64,000 nucleotides of DNA from the NCBI RefSeq assembly GCF_947495825.1, contig NZ_CANMAH010000004.1:1-64000 (forward strand), read 5' to 3'. The DNA comes from an uncultured Psychrobacter sp. GTDB taxonomy: Bacteria > Pseudomonadota > Gammaproteobacteria > Pseudomonadales > Moraxellaceae. Position 1 is the first letter of the stretch, and every line of letters begins with the position of its first letter. The notes beneath the pieces were generated by a model. That model made no database searches. It saw only the letters and a program-made list of their open reading frames with translations, and had not been told where the DNA came from. Below, in pieces: positions 47,377 to 57,404 of this stretch. A program made the translations under genes and the position numbers.

Positions 47377-47414
47377 TTATAACAATAACAGCCTATACGA
47401 GAAAAAAACCTTCT

Positions 47415-48584
47415 ATGACCAACCCCAATATTCAACAACTAAAAAAATACAGCTCAGGCAGTTATCTTGCCAGTGATGTGACGGTACTGCTTGATATCGT
47501 CGATAAAGAGACGGTGGCCGATGTGCCAGTCAGCCAAAAAGAAGCACTTATTCAAAGTGGTCAGCGTCACTATTCAGACATGCTGACTTTAGAGCAAGCA
47601 CCGTCCGCCATGCATGAGCAGCTGTATCTGCAAGCGCTTGAGCAAGGCAAAACGCGCATGGCTAGCGATATTGCTCATTTGGCCCATACGCTACATCATA
47701 CTTTTCAGCATACTGTTCATGATGAGTGTCCGCTGGTACTGGTCAGCTTGGTACGGGCAGGTTTGCCGATTGGGGTGTTATTGCAGCGAGCCTTAACAGA
47801 TGCTGCTAGCAGTTATTCTTTGCCCAGTGTGCATTATGGCGTCAGCATCATTCGCGATCGTGGTCTTGATCCAGTCGCCTTGCAGCTCATATTGGACAGC
47901 CATCCTGATAGCCCTATCGTTTTCGTTGATGGTTGGACCGGCAAGGGCGCTATTTATCAAGAGCTGGCACGCAGTTTAGAAGCCTTTAGTGACCCCAATC
48001 ATCCATATTTCGCCAGTATTTATCATCAAGGTACGGGCGCCATTCCTTTACTAACACTGGCTGATCCAGCAGGAGTCGCTTGGCTGGCAGCCAGTACTGA
48101 TGACTGGCTAATTCCATCTGGACTGCTAAACAGTACCGTCTCAGGACTGATATCTCGTAGTCTGTATACCGAGCCGCAATCAGGACTACATCGCAGTGTT
48201 TTTTATGATAACTTGGTAGAGGCAGACCATAGCCTAAACTTTATCGAGCAAATCGATAACGCGCGGCGAACACTGACGATAACGGAGCAACGTTTGCCAA
48301 CATTTACGCGGCCGCGATATCACACCGCAGAGCTGATAGATAAAATCGCAGCGGACTACGACATTACCAACCGTAATCGCATTAAGCCGACGATTGCAGA
48401 AGCCACCAGAGCGATATTGCGCCGCGACCCTGAGCGTATCTTGTTAGCAACTGCCGAGCACCCTGACACGGTGCTATTACGTCATTTATGTAGCGACCGT
48501 CATATTACTACCAGTGTTTTAGATGCTAAAATATTGCCTTATCAAGCCATCACTCTTATTAAGCAGCGTGACAAAGACGATTAG
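47415..48584 (+). CDS. StiP-type protein: phosphoribosyltransferase-like domain with Pelota-like C-terminus
   Basis: A 389-residue ter-linked protein usually annotated as cysteine protease StiP family. The middle part has PRTase-like features: LVSLVRAGLPIGVLLQR (108-124) and VFVDGWTGKGAIYQEL (169-184), the latter replacing the PRPP loop. The last 80 residues, starting near NRNRIKPTIAEA, resemble a Pelota-type RNA-binding fold with ILLATAEHPDTVLLRHL. Whether it is a protease or a second phosphoribosyltransferase is not settled; the sequence seen favours the transferase-like reading. Third gene of the operon. Confidence 0.82.
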   Translation: MTNPNIQQLKKYSSGSYLASDVTVLLDIVDKETVADVPVSQKEALIQSGQRHYSDMLTLEQAPSAMHEQLYLQALEQGKTRMASDIAHLAHTLHHTFQHTVHDECPLVLVSLVRAGLPIGVLLQRALTDAASSYSLPSVHYGVSIIRDRGLDPVALQLILDSHPDSPIVFVDGWTGKGAIYQELARSLEAFSDPNHPYFASIYHQGTGAIPLLTLADPAGVAWLAASTDDWLIPSGLLNSTVSGLISRSLYTEPQSGLHRSVFYDNLVEADHSLNFIEQIDNARRTLTITEQRLPTFTRPRYHTAELIDKIAADYDITNRNRIKPTIAEATRAILRRDPERILLATAEHPDTVLLRHLCSDRHITTSVLDAKILPYQAITLIKQRDKDD

Positions 48585-48641
48585 CGCATTTTAATCCTCT
48601 ACTCTTTGTCACCTTTTACAATCTCTCATTTATCCTTATTT

Positions 48642-49718
48642 ATGATGCCAACTATGTCAGATACGCCAAACAACGAAACAAACATTTATAGCCACACCCA
48701 GTCTTATGAACATCTGATCACTGAGCGTCATGCTATGATCAAGCCGCACACTTATCACCCCTATCAGCTTGGTGCAAGTCTTTATATGCCTGCCACCCGT
48801 CAAGACATTTGGCAAGTCATTAAGCGTGATAAATTACCGACGATTAATAGCATTATTATTTGTTTAGAAGATGCCGTTAGCCATAGCGATGTCGAGTTGG
48901 CACTTGAACGCTTGCAAGCTCTACTCCATACGTGGGCGCTGCACGTCGATAGCATCAATATGCCCTCAGGGCAGGCAAATATTCAGACGCAGCAACCTAC
49001 GCGGCCGCTAGTCTTTATACGACCACGTAATCCGACGATGCTACAAAAACTTACAGATTTTGCTCATATTGACCTCGTTGATGGTTTTGTGATGCCCAAA
49101 GTCGATATGTATAGCTTGTCGAATTGGCGTATGGCCTGTCAAAATGTAAGTACGGATCAGTTATTGATGCCAACCTTGGAGACTGCCGCTTTATTTAATC
49201 CGCATCATAATCAAGAGTTGGCGATTGGTTTTAAAGAAGCCTTTAATCAGCCCGTCTATGCCTTGCGCATTGGTGGCAACGACTTGTTTGCCGCGCTGCG
49301 TTTGCGCCGTCCAAAGGACAGTATCGTCTACGATACTCCGATTGGCATGCTCGCTTATCAGCTGCTTGGCTGCTTTGTACCGCACGGTTTTTATCTTAGC
49401 GCACCCGTGTTCGAGTATTTAGATCAACCAACGCTGTTTATGCAAGAGCTGACCCGTGATGTCAGCTTAGGCTTAGTCGGTAAAACCGTCATCCATCCCA
49501 GCCAAATTGCTTTGGTGCAGCAAGCTTATTGCGTGCCGCTTAGTATGTTGGATGAGGCGCAAGCGATACTCCATAGCGAGGCCAAAGCGGTGTTTAAATA
49601 CAACAATACGATGTTAGAGCCCGCAACCCATCGTGCTTGGGCGCATGAAGTGGTGAGTCGTGCTGAAGTGTTTGGCACTATTAACGATGGCAATAGTGAC
49701 CACAAACCACGTTTGTAA
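48642..49718 (+). CDS. HpcH/HpaI aldolase (citrate lyase beta-like) of the Ter module
   Basis: TIM-barrel aldolase of the HpcH/HpaI (CitE-like) superfamily, about 358 residues. Landmarks are LYMPATRQD near residue 50, IICLEDAVSHSDV near 70-82 with the metal-site acidic residue, LVFIRPRN, DGFVMPKVD, LMPTLETAAL near 157-166 and the C-terminal GKTVIHPSQIALV near 280-292. It would form or cleave a carbon-carbon bond in the proposed metabolite pathway. The longest frame starts with a TTG at 48606; ATG codons at 48642 and 48654 are more likely, but none has a clear ribosome binding site. Last gene of the operon. Confidence 0.83.
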   Translation: MMPTMSDTPNNETNIYSHTQSYEHLITERHAMIKPHTYHPYQLGASLYMPATRQDIWQVIKRDKLPTINSIIICLEDAVSHSDVELALERLQALLHTWALHVDSINMPSGQANIQTQQPTRPLVFIRPRNPTMLQKLTDFAHIDLVDGFVMPKVDMYSLSNWRMACQNVSTDQLLMPTLETAALFNPHHNQELAIGFKEAFNQPVYALRIGGNDLFAALRLRRPKDSIVYDTPIGMLAYQLLGCFVPHGFYLSAPVFEYLDQPTLFMQELTRDVSLGLVGKTVIHPSQIALVQQAYCVPLSMLDEAQAILHSEAKAVFKYNNTMLEPATHRAWAHEVVSRAEVFGTINDGNSDHKPRL

Positions 49719-49747
49719 GATTGCTGATTTATACGATACATTAACCT

Positions 49748-49784
49748 AAAAAAACCGCTGCCTTAACTGAGTAGCGGTTTTTTT
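49748..49784 (+). terminator. Terminator of the Ter biosynthetic operon
   Basis: Stem AAAAACCGCT/AGCGGTTTTT with 13-base loop and long T run; also usable by the convergent alpha/beta hydrolase gene. Confidence 0.9.
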
Positions 49785-49803
49785 ACCAGCGAGACTTTAT
49801 ATA

Positions 49804-50616
49804 CTACACGCAGCACTCCAAAAACTTACTCATAACGGTATTTACTTGCTCAGGCTCTTCTACAGTCGCTGTATGACCTGCGCGCTGGATGACTGCAAGC
49901 TTAGAGCCTTTGATGGCAAAGTGCATGCGCTCAGACTTTGTATAAGGGGTTGCAGCGTCTTCATCACCGACTACGATCAATGTTGGGGTGGTAATACTTC
50001 CAAGCTGCTCATAGGTTCCTTTACGTTCGATGACGCCCATCGTGGCCTTAGTTACCCCAACCTTGTGATTGCCTTGAATCTGCGCCAGCCACTCTTTGCA
50101 TTCAGACTTGCGCGATTTGTCTGCCAAAAAACTACTGCCAAACATAATAGGCATCACTTTTTTGCTGACTCGCTTCATCCCTAACCATCGGATTGCGCTG
50201 ATGAGTTTACGGTACTGCGGGGCATTTTTGGGATCTTCAGGATCAGATGACGTCTCAAGTAGTATTAAAGAGGACAGAAGTTCTGGACGGTTTATAGCGA
50301 TTCGCTGCCCAATGAACCCACCCATAGACAAACCTACAAAGTGGCAACTATCGATATCAAGAGCGTCCAATAACGCGATGGTATCGTCAGTTAAAGAGTC
50401 CATGTCATAACCTGATTTGGTAATCTGTGACTGTCCTTGCCCGCGAAAATCAAAAGCAATACAGCGATAATCCTCTTTAAAATGAGCGACCTGCTTATCA
50501 TACATCCGCGTACTCCACAGCAGACCATGAGCGAATACCATGACCGGTTTATCTTGATCTTTGGGCGCACTGTCCTCGTAATAAATATTGGCATTGTTGA
50601 TTTGTATATGTGGCAT
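49804..50616 (-). CDS. Alpha/beta hydrolase
   Basis: A 270-residue soluble alpha/beta-fold hydrolase. Visible landmarks are the oxyanion-hole strand MVFAHGLLWSTRMYD, the DFRGQGQS motif, the nucleophile elbow GLSMGG (Ser at about residue 96), IVVGDEDAATP with the acid and the final AGHTATVEEPEQV with the histidine. It resembles the 3-oxoadipate enol-lactonase/haloperoxidase-like group, but substrate is not known. The start is the ATG at 50616 with AAGGA eight bases upstream; the longer frame would begin with TTG. Convergent with the Ter biosynthetic operon. Confidence 0.83.
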   Translation of the reverse strand: MPHIQINNANIYYEDSAPKDQDKPVMVFAHGLLWSTRMYDKQVAHFKEDYRCIAFDFRGQGQSQITKSGYDMDSLTDDTIALLDALDIDSCHFVGLSMGGFIGQRIAINRPELLSSLILLETSSDPEDPKNAPQYRKLISAIRWLGMKRVSKKVMPIMFGSSFLADKSRKSECKEWLAQIQGNHKVGVTKATMGVIERKGTYEQLGSITTPTLIVVGDEDAATPYTKSERMHFAIKGSKLAVIQRAGHTATVEEPEQVNTVMSKFLECCV

Positions 50617-51004
50617 AGAAGCGTCCTTGTCTAATGTAGTCAATTAACCATAGTCGTTTATAAGCAAAAATCGACTGGCTTGATTGTGAGTGTTTTTATA
50701 TACAAGTTTTTATGCTTTAGCATAAGACACAAATCCTGTGTCGCCTAGTATGGTTTTTCATAATGAATGTAAGCAAATTTAAATAAATCCATTGTTTTTA
50801 TCAAGTAACGTTACTGACCCCTGATTCATAATCTTTTATATATTATTTTTATTACTGTGGCTTTAGCGCTCACAAAACCTGCTTTTATAATCATAGCAAG
50901 CTGCTATAGTAATCGGCATTGGTAGTCCAAAATGCAATATTATCATCCCTTTATATTTTACTAATAACAGGTTTAAACAACTATATAAGACAAGGAAATC
51001 CAAC
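50617..51004. other. Intergenic region between divergent hydrolase and crotonase genes
   Basis: About 390 bp, AT-rich. A 15-bp palindrome ATAGCA-AGC-TGCTAT lies at 50893-50907, within the range of chance. No other feature seen; should contain both promoters. Confidence 0.35.
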
Positions 51005-51802
51005 ATGTCCCAATCTCTCGTTGAGTATCAAAGCAAAAACCATATCGCCACTATCACTATGAACAGCCCAAAGACCTTAAATGCTTTTAGTACAGCAATG
51101 AAAACAGCCATCATGGAAGCCCTTGATAAGGCGGATAACGATGCAGAAGTGCGGGTAATTGTGTTACAAGGTGCTGGTAACAACTTTTCGAGTGGCGGAG
51201 ATATCGGTGAGATGCTAGAAGGTGGATTGGATTCTGAAGTATTAGCGGGCAAACTTGATTATATGCTAAAAGAGATAGCTGAGGTTAGCTTAAAGCTGCG
51301 TCATATTCACAAGCCTATTATCGCAAAATTAGAAGGCGCGGTTGCAGGCGCTGCAATGAACTTGGCACTCACTTGTGATTTTCGCGTGGCAAGTGAGAAT
51401 GCAAAATTTGTACAAGCCTTTGTTAATATAGGCTTGATTCCAGATGCAGGCGGTACTTATCTACTCAACCAGATGATCGGTGCAGCAAAAACCACTGAAT
51501 TGATCATGCTGGGTGACAAAGTCAAAGCAGAAGACATGGCTCGTCTAAATTTGGTCAATAATGTGGTCAGCAGTGATGAATTAGATGCTGCTGTACACAC
51601 TTTAGCCACTCGCCTGAGTAACTTACCTGGGAAAGCCTTGGCGTCTATGAAGCATATGATTAATGTGCATGCTTTTTCTGGACTCAATGAAGCGCTTGAT
51701 ATGGAAGTTGAACAACAAAACATGATGGCAGTCACTGATGACTTTGTCGAGGGCGTTACAGCATTTATGGAAAAGCGCAAGCCAGTTTATCAAGGCAAAT
51801 AA
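51005..51802 (+). CDS. Enoyl-CoA hydratase/isomerase family protein
   Basis: Crotonase-fold protein of 265 residues acting on an acyl-CoA. The oxyanion-hole segments are GAGNNFSSGGDIGEML (56-71) and GAVAGAAMNLALTCDFRVA (110-128). The following FVNIGLIPDAGGTYLL (138-153) has Asp in the place of the second catalytic glutamate of classical enoyl-CoA hydratase, as in PaaG-type isomerases of phenylacetate degradation. No other phenylacetate or beta-oxidation gene is adjacent. AAGGAA precedes the ATG; a terminator follows. Confidence 0.87.
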   Translation: MSQSLVEYQSKNHIATITMNSPKTLNAFSTAMKTAIMEALDKADNDAEVRVIVLQGAGNNFSSGGDIGEMLEGGLDSEVLAGKLDYMLKEIAEVSLKLRHIHKPIIAKLEGAVAGAAMNLALTCDFRVASENAKFVQAFVNIGLIPDAGGTYLLNQMIGAAKTTELIMLGDKVKAEDMARLNLVNNVVSSDELDAAVHTLATRLSNLPGKALASMKHMINVHAFSGLNEALDMEVEQQNMMAVTDDFVEGVTAFMEKRKPVYQGK

Positions 51803-51830
51803 TACCTCTTTATATCTGCATACGTTACAT

Positions 51831-51861
51831 AAAAAGCTGCCTATTGATGGCAGCTTTTTTT
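51831..51861 (+). terminator. Intrinsic terminator after crotonase gene
   Basis: 11-bp stem AAAAAGCTGCC/GGCAGCTTTTT with a 7-base loop and T run; A run on the other side permits use by the convergent PACE gene. Confidence 0.92.
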
Positions 51862-51909
51862 GAGCACAGTCTATAAATAATAAGTAGTATTTTGATATTT
51901 TAGTGCTTT

Positions 51910-52353
51910 TTAAGAAGCAGAAGCTGGCTTATACTGGTTTGGTAAAGTAAATATCTTGTCAAAAATCAAGGTAAAAACGAAAGTGTAAACTAAGAAGAAA
52001 AGCAGTAATGCTACCTCCATCATAAAGGCTTTGAGCAAACCAACGTCGTACCAAATCATATAAATCGGTAAACAAACCAACACCAAGCCGCCCTCAAAAC
52101 CTAGCGCATGAATACTGCGGATTAATAACGTACGCTTTGCTACCTGCCGGCGCTGTTCCCATGCTTCAAAAGCGGTGTTATATATAAAGTTCCAAATCAC
52201 GGCGGCCAATGACACCATTACCGCAACTGGCAAAGACTCTGCCGCATCGCTGCCGCTAAGCTTCATCAATACATAAGTGGACGAGATAATCGCGATAATT
52301 TCAAAGACAGTCACATATACAAGGCGACGTTTGATAGAGGATAAGGTAATCAA
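51910..52353 (-). CDS. PACE family efflux transporter (AceI-like)
   Basis: Four-helix inner-membrane protein of the proteobacterial antimicrobial compound efflux family; Acinetobacter AceI exports chlorhexidine and short-chain diamines. Two bacterial transmembrane pair domains are visible: helices near 12-30 and 40-58 ending in the motif FEAWEQRR, then two helices with GFEGGLVLVCLP and TFVFTLIFDKIF. No ATG lies near the start. A TTG at 52353 with GGAG six bases upstream is preferred; another TTG lies at 52365. Confidence 0.84.
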   Translation of the reverse strand: MITLSSIKRRLVYVTVFEIIAIISSTYVLMKLSGSDAAESLPVAVMVSLAAVIWNFIYNTAFEAWEQRRQVAKRTLLIRSIHALGFEGGLVLVCLPIYMIWYDVGLLKAFMMEVALLLFFLVYTFVFTLIFDKIFTLPNQYKPASAS

Positions 52354-52496
52354 CCAAGACTCCAAAGCACATAAAGTGCATGATCAAAGTATCGGTCCGT
52401 CCCGAGATAGAAAAAGTAAAAAGTGCAGAGCCACGGTTTCCGCCTGCCCCTATATTATACAGAAGATAGTGAGAGAAATCAGCCAGTGCATTTAAA

Positions 52497-52528
52497 ACGA
52501 AAACCCCGCATCATGACGATACGGGGTT
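52497..52528 (-). terminator. Intrinsic terminator after acnB
   Basis: On the minus strand, stem AACCCCGTAT with ATGCGGGGTT (one mismatch), loop CGTCATG, followed by TTTT and a T-rich stretch; about 48 bp after the acnB stop. Confidence 0.8.
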
Positions 52529-52575
52529 CTATTTATATAAGAACGGTAAAACTTAAAAACGTTTCACTTTAAAGT

Positions 52576-55179
52576 TTAGGTCAACTGAGCAACGTTAATC
52601 TTATCTGCTTCTTCGGTGTACTCTTCCATACGATCGAAGTTCATGTATTGATACACTTCATCACCCATGCTGTTAAGCATGCCAGCATACTGCTGGTATT
52701 CATCGTTAGTTGGCAGTTTACCAAGTACCGCTGCTACTGCTGCAAGCTCTGCAGACGCGAGATAAACGTTTGCGCCTTGACCCAAACGGTTCGGGAAGTT
52801 ACGAGTCGACGTCGAAACGGCAGTAGACTTCGGTGCGATACGCGCTTGGTTACCCATACATAGTGAGCAACCTGGCATCTCAGTACGAGCACCGGCTTGT
52901 GCATAGACGTTATAGTAACCCTCTTCCATCAACTGGCGTGCATCCATCTTGGTTGGCGGTGCAATCCATAAACGCGTCTTGAGGCTACCTGCTGGTACGT
53001 CTTGTAGCAGTTTACCTGCCGCGCGGAAGTGACCGATGTTGGTCATGCACGAACCGATAAATACTTCGTCGATGGTGTCGCCAGCCACGTCTGCTAGAGT
53101 CTTGGCATCGTCTGGATCGTTCGGGCAGCATAGGATTGGTTCTTTGATCTCGCTCATATCGATGGTCATATCGATAGTATATTCTGCATCTTCGTCAGCA
53201 CGCATCAGGCTAGGGTTAGCTAACCAATCTTGCATCTGCTCGATACGGCGGCTAATGGTACGCGCGTCGCCATAACCTTCAGATATCATCCACTTAAGCA
53301 GGGTGATGTTTGAGTTTAGGTACTCAGTTACCGACTCTTCAGATAGCGTGATGGTACAGCCCGCCGCACTACGCTCAGCTGACGCATCAGACAGCTCAAA
53401 CGCTTGCTCAGCGGTCAAGTCTTCTAGACCTTCGATCTCAAGAATACGACCGTTGAACTCGTTGATTTTGCCTTTCTTATCAACAGTTAGGTAACCTTCT
53501 TTGATCGCTTGGTAAGGAATGGCATGGACGAGGTCACGTAGGGTGATACCAGGCTGACGCTCACCTACGAAGCGAACACGCACAGACTCAGGCATATCTA
53601 GCGGCATCACACCAGTGGCTGCAGCAAAGGCTACCAGACCAGAGCCAGCTGGGAACGAGATACCCATTGGGAAACGGGTGTGCGAATCACCACCAGTACC
53701 CACAGTATCTGGAAGAAGCATACGGTTAAGCCACGAGTGAATGATGCCATCACCTGGGCGTAAGCTGACGCCACCACGGTTCATGATAAAGTCAGGTAGT
53801 GTATGCTGCGTCTCAACGTCGACTGGCTTTGGATAAGCAGCAGTATGACAGAATGACTGCATGACGAGGTCTGCTTGGAAACCTAAGCAAGCCAAGTCTT
53901 TTAGCTCATCACGAGTCATCGGACCTGTGGTGTCCTGACTACCGACTGTGGTCATCTTCGGCTCACAGTACATACCTGGGCGTACGCCTTCTAGGCCACA
54001 CGCTTTACCGACCATTTTTTGCGCAAGGGTAAAGCCTTTGCCGGTATCGGCTGGCTCTTCAGGTTTCGCAAATACGTCAGAATGACCCAGACCCATGTAT
54101 TCACGAGCACGGTTGGTGAGACCACGACCAACGATCAATGGAATACGGCCACCCGCGCGAACTTCGTCAAGCAGTGTTGGTGAGTTTAGTTTGAACTCTG
54201 AGATGATCTCGTCTGAGTCATGCTTAGTGATTTTGCCGTCATGTGGATAGATGTCAAACACATCACCCATGTTTAGGTTATCGACAGCTACTTTTTCGAT
54301 TGGCAATGCGCCAGAGTCTTCCATGGTGTTAAAGAAGATAGGAGCGATATTGTTACCCAGTACCAGACCGCCGCCGCGTTTGTTAGGTACGTTCGGGATG
54401 TCTTCGCCCATCAGCCATAGTACTGAGTTGGTCGCAGACTTACGGCTAGAGCCGGTACCGACGACGTCGCCAACGTACGCAAGTGGATGGCCTTTTTCTT
54501 TTAGCTCATCAATAAGGTTCATTGGACCGCGCACGCCCTCTTCGTCAGCAGTGATGCCGTCACGAGAGTTTTTGTGCATAGCTAATGAATGCAATGGGAT
54601 GTCAGGGCGGCTCCACGCATCTTGTGCTGGCGACAAATCATCAGTGTTGGTCTCGCCAGTCACTTTAAACGTTGTATAAGTGGTCTTTTTAGGCACTTCT
54701 GGGCGGTTTAAGAACCACTCAGCATCAGCCCAAGACTGTACAACTTCTTTTGCGATGTCGTTGCCTGCTTCAGCTTTTTCGGTGACGTCGTTGAACGCAT
54801 CGAATACGAGCAACGTCTTTTTCAATGCCTCAGCAGCGTCTTGAGCAACGTCTTCATCATCAAGAGCGGCAACCAATGGTTGGACATTGTAGCCACCTTG
54901 CATGGTACCTAGGATTTCAACCGCTTTTTTCTTATTGATAAGTGGTGATGAGGCTTCACCCTTTAAGATAGCAGCCAAAAATGCAGCCTTAACGTAAGCA
55001 GCTTGGTCAACCCCAGCAGGAATACGGTTTTCTAGCAGGTTCATCAAAAACTCTTCTTCGCCTGCTGGTGGGTTTTTTAATAGTTCAACCAACTCTGCTA
55101 CTTGCTTTTCATTCAATGGTAGCGGTACAGTTCCTAGCTCAGCACGTTCTTCGACATGTTTACGATAAGCTTCTAACAC
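52576..55179 (-). CDS. acnB: Bifunctional aconitate hydratase 2/2-methylisocitrate dehydratase AcnB
   Basis: TCA-cycle aconitase B, 4Fe-4S enzyme converting citrate to isocitrate, also active in the methylcitrate cycle. N-terminal helical domain (1-160), swivelling domain with [15 protein letters not shown] near 235-250, and the catalytic core with cluster cysteines in [25 protein letters not shown] and [12 protein letters not shown]. The open frame reaches an ATG at 55197, but the GTG at 55179 is preferred: it reads (V)[13 protein letters not shown], matching the E. coli start MLEEYRKH, and has GAGG nine bases upstream. Length 867 agrees with about 865 in E. coli. Confidence 0.95.
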   Translation of the reverse strand: MLEAYRKHVEERAELGTVPLPLNEKQVAELVELLKNPPAGEEEFLMNLLENRIPAGVDQAAYVKAAFLAAILKGEASSPLINKKKAVEILGTMQGGYNVQPLVAALDDEDVAQDAAEALKKTLLVFDAFNDVTEKAEAGNDIAKEVVQSWADAEWFLNRPEVPKKTTYTTFKVTGETNTDDLSPAQDAWSRPDIPLHSLAMHKNSRDGITADEEGVRGPMNLIDELKEKGHPLAYVGDVVGTGSSRKSATNSVLWLMGEDIPNVPNKRGGGLVLGNNIAPIFFNTMEDSGALPIEKVAVDNLNMGDVFDIYPHDGKITKHDSDEIISEFKLNSPTLLDEVRAGGRIPLIVGRGLTNRAREYMGLGHSDVFAKPEEPADTGKGFTLAQKMVGKACGLEGVRPGMYCEPKMTTVGSQDTTGPMTRDELKDLACLGFQADLVMQSFCHTAAYPKPVDVETQHTLPDFIMNRGGVSLRPGDGIIHSWLNRMLLPDTVGTGGDSHTRFPMGISFPAGSGLVAFAAATGVMPLDMPESVRVRFVGERQPGITLRDLVHAIPYQAIKEGYLTVDKKGKINEFNGRILEIEGLEDLTAEQAFELSDASAERSAAGCTITLSEESVTEYLNSNITLLKWMISEGYGDARTISRRIEQMQDWLANPSLMRADEDAEYTIDMTIDMSEIKEPILCCPNDPDDAKTLADVAGDTIDEVFIGSCMTNIGHFRAAGKLLQDVPAGSLKTRLWIAPPTKMDARQLMEEGYYNVYAQAGARTEMPGCSLCMGNQARIAPKSTAVSTSTRNFPNRLGQGANVYLASAELAAVAAVLGKLPTNDEYQQYAGMLNSMGDEVYQYMNFDRMEEYTEEADKINVAQLT

Positions 55180-55657
55180 AATAGTCGTCCTCGTCATTTG
55201 GGGTTAGCACAATACGTGGGTAGTCAGCATGACCGCCTGCGTCTGTGTACCATATGAAATAATAATCGGTGCAATCATAGCTTAAAACGCTCTAAATGTT
55301 AATGGCTATGGCTTTAAAAGGCTCAGAATAAAGCCATATTGGACATTTATTATAAAAATAGTACCATCAATCATAGGGTTAACCACCCTCTCATAACTCT
55401 AAGAAATAGCAGTCTATTTTTGACATAATTGTTAGGCGTACAAATGAGCGATACAATCAGTTGAAAATAAAAAGATTGCATAAACTTAAATGCGCTACTG
55501 GTATAAATTTTACTTACGTGCTGCACTCTCAGAGGCTGCGCAACCTAAATACGCTAGACTGGCTTGAAAAAATAAGTTTTATTCATAAATAAGAAGCGTT
55601 CGAAAGAAAGACCGATAGGGAAATACTGATACGAAAGATAACAAGAAGGAGCTTAAA
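55180..55657. other. Intergenic region between divergent acnB and CMD-family genes
   Basis: About 480 bp, AT-rich. A hairpin with perfect 8-base arms ATGGCTTT/AAAGCCAT and a 14-base loop lies at 55308-55337, about 130 bp before the acnB start. No other feature recognised; promoters of both genes should be here. Confidence 0.4.
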
Positions 55658-56053
55658 ATGGCAGAAAACGTCAATTATCAAAACGGTCTACAAGTACGCA
55701 CTGAAGTGATGGGCGAGCAGCATGTAAAACGCTCGCTTGATAGCGCGACGGGCTTTACCCAGCCGCTACAAGACTGGATCATTGAGCATGCTTGGGGCAG
55801 TACGTGGCAAGATGATTCAGTATTACCGCGCAAATATCGCTCGTTAATTACCATTGCTTTTTTGATTGCACAAAAAAGTCCGACTGAGCTAAAAGGTCAT
55901 ATTCGCGGTGCCATTAATAACGGTGCGAGCGTTGCCGAGATTCGAGAAGTACTGATGCACAGCCTGCCCTATTGCGGCGCACCTGCCACCCAAGAAGCGT
56001 TTCGCGCGGCCATAGACATCCTAAATGAGTTGGACATTGATATAGATATTTAA
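55658..56053 (+). CDS. Carboxymuconolactone decarboxylase family protein
   Basis: Small helical protein of 131 residues of the CMD/AhpD-like superfamily. The core IEHAWGSTWQDDSVLPRKYRSLITIAFLI (split: IEHAWGSTWQDD, LPRKYRSLITIAF) and ELKGHIRGAINNGAS followed by EIREVLMHSLPYCGAPAT are as in 4-carboxymuconolactone decarboxylases. No CxxC motif of AhpD type is present. No protocatechuate pathway genes are nearby, so a role as PcaC cannot be assumed. AAGGAG precedes the ATG. Confidence 0.82.
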   Translation: MAENVNYQNGLQVRTEVMGEQHVKRSLDSATGFTQPLQDWIIEHAWGSTWQDDSVLPRKYRSLITIAFLIAQKSPTELKGHIRGAINNGASVAEIREVLMHSLPYCGAPATQEAFRAAIDILNELDIDIDI

Positions 56054-56201
56054 AACTATGATCATCAGACAATTCATAGTAGTCTTAATAATATTCACTA
56101 AAAATTAAACCCTAAATCTCTGCTATAATATCGATACTTAAAAAACATTCTGATCATTCCATAAACCCTTATAATATAAAGGGTTAAGAGATAACTCTAT
56201 T

Positions 56202-57245
56202 ATGACAACTGCCGTACAAACACATGTACCTGCTGCCAAGGTCAAACCCAAAAAAGCCATTCAAGGCGAAAAACTACGTGGCTATGATAAAGTTGCGCGT
56301 ATCCCAATTAAGGTCATCCCCACGGTTGAGGCCAAAAAAAAGCCAGATTGGATTCGGGTCAAGATGTCCTCCCCTGCGGAAGTGGCTCGTATCAAAGCCA
56401 CCTTGCGTGAGCAAAAGCTCTATACCGTCTGCGAAGAGGCTGCCTGCCCTAACCTGCCGCAGTGCTTTGCCGATGGTACAGCGACCTTTATGATCATGGG
56501 CGATATCTGTACCCGTCGCTGCCCGTTTTGTGATGTGGGTCATGGTCGTCCGAATGCGCTTGATAAAGACGAGCCGCGTCACACTGCTGAGACCATTCAA
56601 GGCTTGGGTCTTAAGTATGCGGTGATTACCTCTGTCGACCGCGATGATCTAAAAGACGGCGGTGCTGGGCACTTTGTAGAAGTATTGAACGAATCTCGCG
56701 CGCTGAGCCCGAACTGCTTAATTGAGATATTGGTGCCAGATTTCCGTGGTCGTATAGAGATTGCGTTAGACTTATTGACTGAGACACCGCCAGATGTCTT
56801 TAACCATAATATCGAAACTGTGCCGCGTCTGTACAAAGCGTTCCGTCCTGGTTCTGATTATCAGCATTCACTCGACTTGCTCAAAATCTACAAAGAGCGT
56901 CGTCCTGATATCGCCACCAAGTGCGGCTTTATGGTCGGTCTTGGTGAGACCGAAGAAGAGGTCTATGCGCTGCTCGATGATCTCAAGGCTCATGATGTCG
57001 ATATGATTACCATCGGTCAGTATCTACAGCCCAGTAAGGATCATGCGCCAGTTGATCGTTATGTCCATCCTGATGAGTTTCAGCGCTATATGGACTACGG
57101 TAAAAAGATTGGCTTCTTTAGCATTTGGGCAGGCCCAATGGTACGCTCAAGCTACTTTGCTGATCGTCAGTACTACGGTGAAGATTGCCCTGCGCCGGTT
57201 CGTAGCAAAAAAGCGCTAGAAGCCGAAGGCAAGCTTGGTTGTTGA
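56202..57245 (+). CDS. lipA: Lipoyl synthase LipA
   Basis: Radical SAM enzyme that inserts two sulfurs into protein-bound octanoyl groups to give lipoyl cofactors for pyruvate and 2-oxoglutarate dehydrogenases. Both iron-sulfur sites are seen: the auxiliary cluster [12 protein letters not shown] (about 77-88) and the radical SAM motif CTRRCPFCD near 103-111. [18 protein letters not shown] and [10 protein letters not shown] are conserved, and RSSY near the C-terminus gives the serine ligand. The 40-residue basic N-terminal extension is longer than in E. coli. lipB is not in the window. A strong terminator follows. Confidence 0.96.
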   Translation: MTTAVQTHVPAAKVKPKKAIQGEKLRGYDKVARIPIKVIPTVEAKKKPDWIRVKMSSPAEVARIKATLREQKLYTVCEEAACPNLPQCFADGTATFMIMGDICTRRCPFCDVGHGRPNALDKDEPRHTAETIQGLGLKYAVITSVDRDDLKDGGAGHFVEVLNESRALSPNCLIEILVPDFRGRIEIALDLLTETPPDVFNHNIETVPRLYKAFRPGSDYQHSLDLLKIYKERRPDIATKCGFMVGLGETEEEVYALLDDLKAHDVDMITIGQYLQPSKDHAPVDRYVHPDEFQRYMDYGKKIGFFSIWAGPMVRSSYFADRQYYGEDCPAPVRSKKALEAEGKLGC

Positions 57246-57282
57246 GTTAGCAAAGCTCTAATCGCAAGTCTGTAGATAAAAT

Positions 57283-57321
57283 AAAGGGTGAACAGTAGAT
57301 AGTTACTGTTCACCCTTTTTT
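57283..57321. terminator. Strong terminator after lipA
   Basis: Perfect 15-bp stem (57283-57297 with 57304-57318), 6-base loop and T run; between convergent lipA and the TRAP operon, possibly used by both. Confidence 0.93.
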
Positions 57322-57404
57322 ATCGAAAGTTTTAAAGTGTACTAACTATAAAGCCAAATAGTTGAGAATGACGTAACTTTAATAAAGCCTTCAAGCTCAA
57401 CTCT

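Noticed and set aside
47415..48584. Firm assignment as a cysteine protease
   Set aside because: No cysteine-histidine protease motif is convincing; PRTase-like motifs are clearer, so only the family label is reported.
53036..54679. Several plus-strand open frames opposite acnB
   Set aside because: All are antisense to strongly conserved AcnB sequence.
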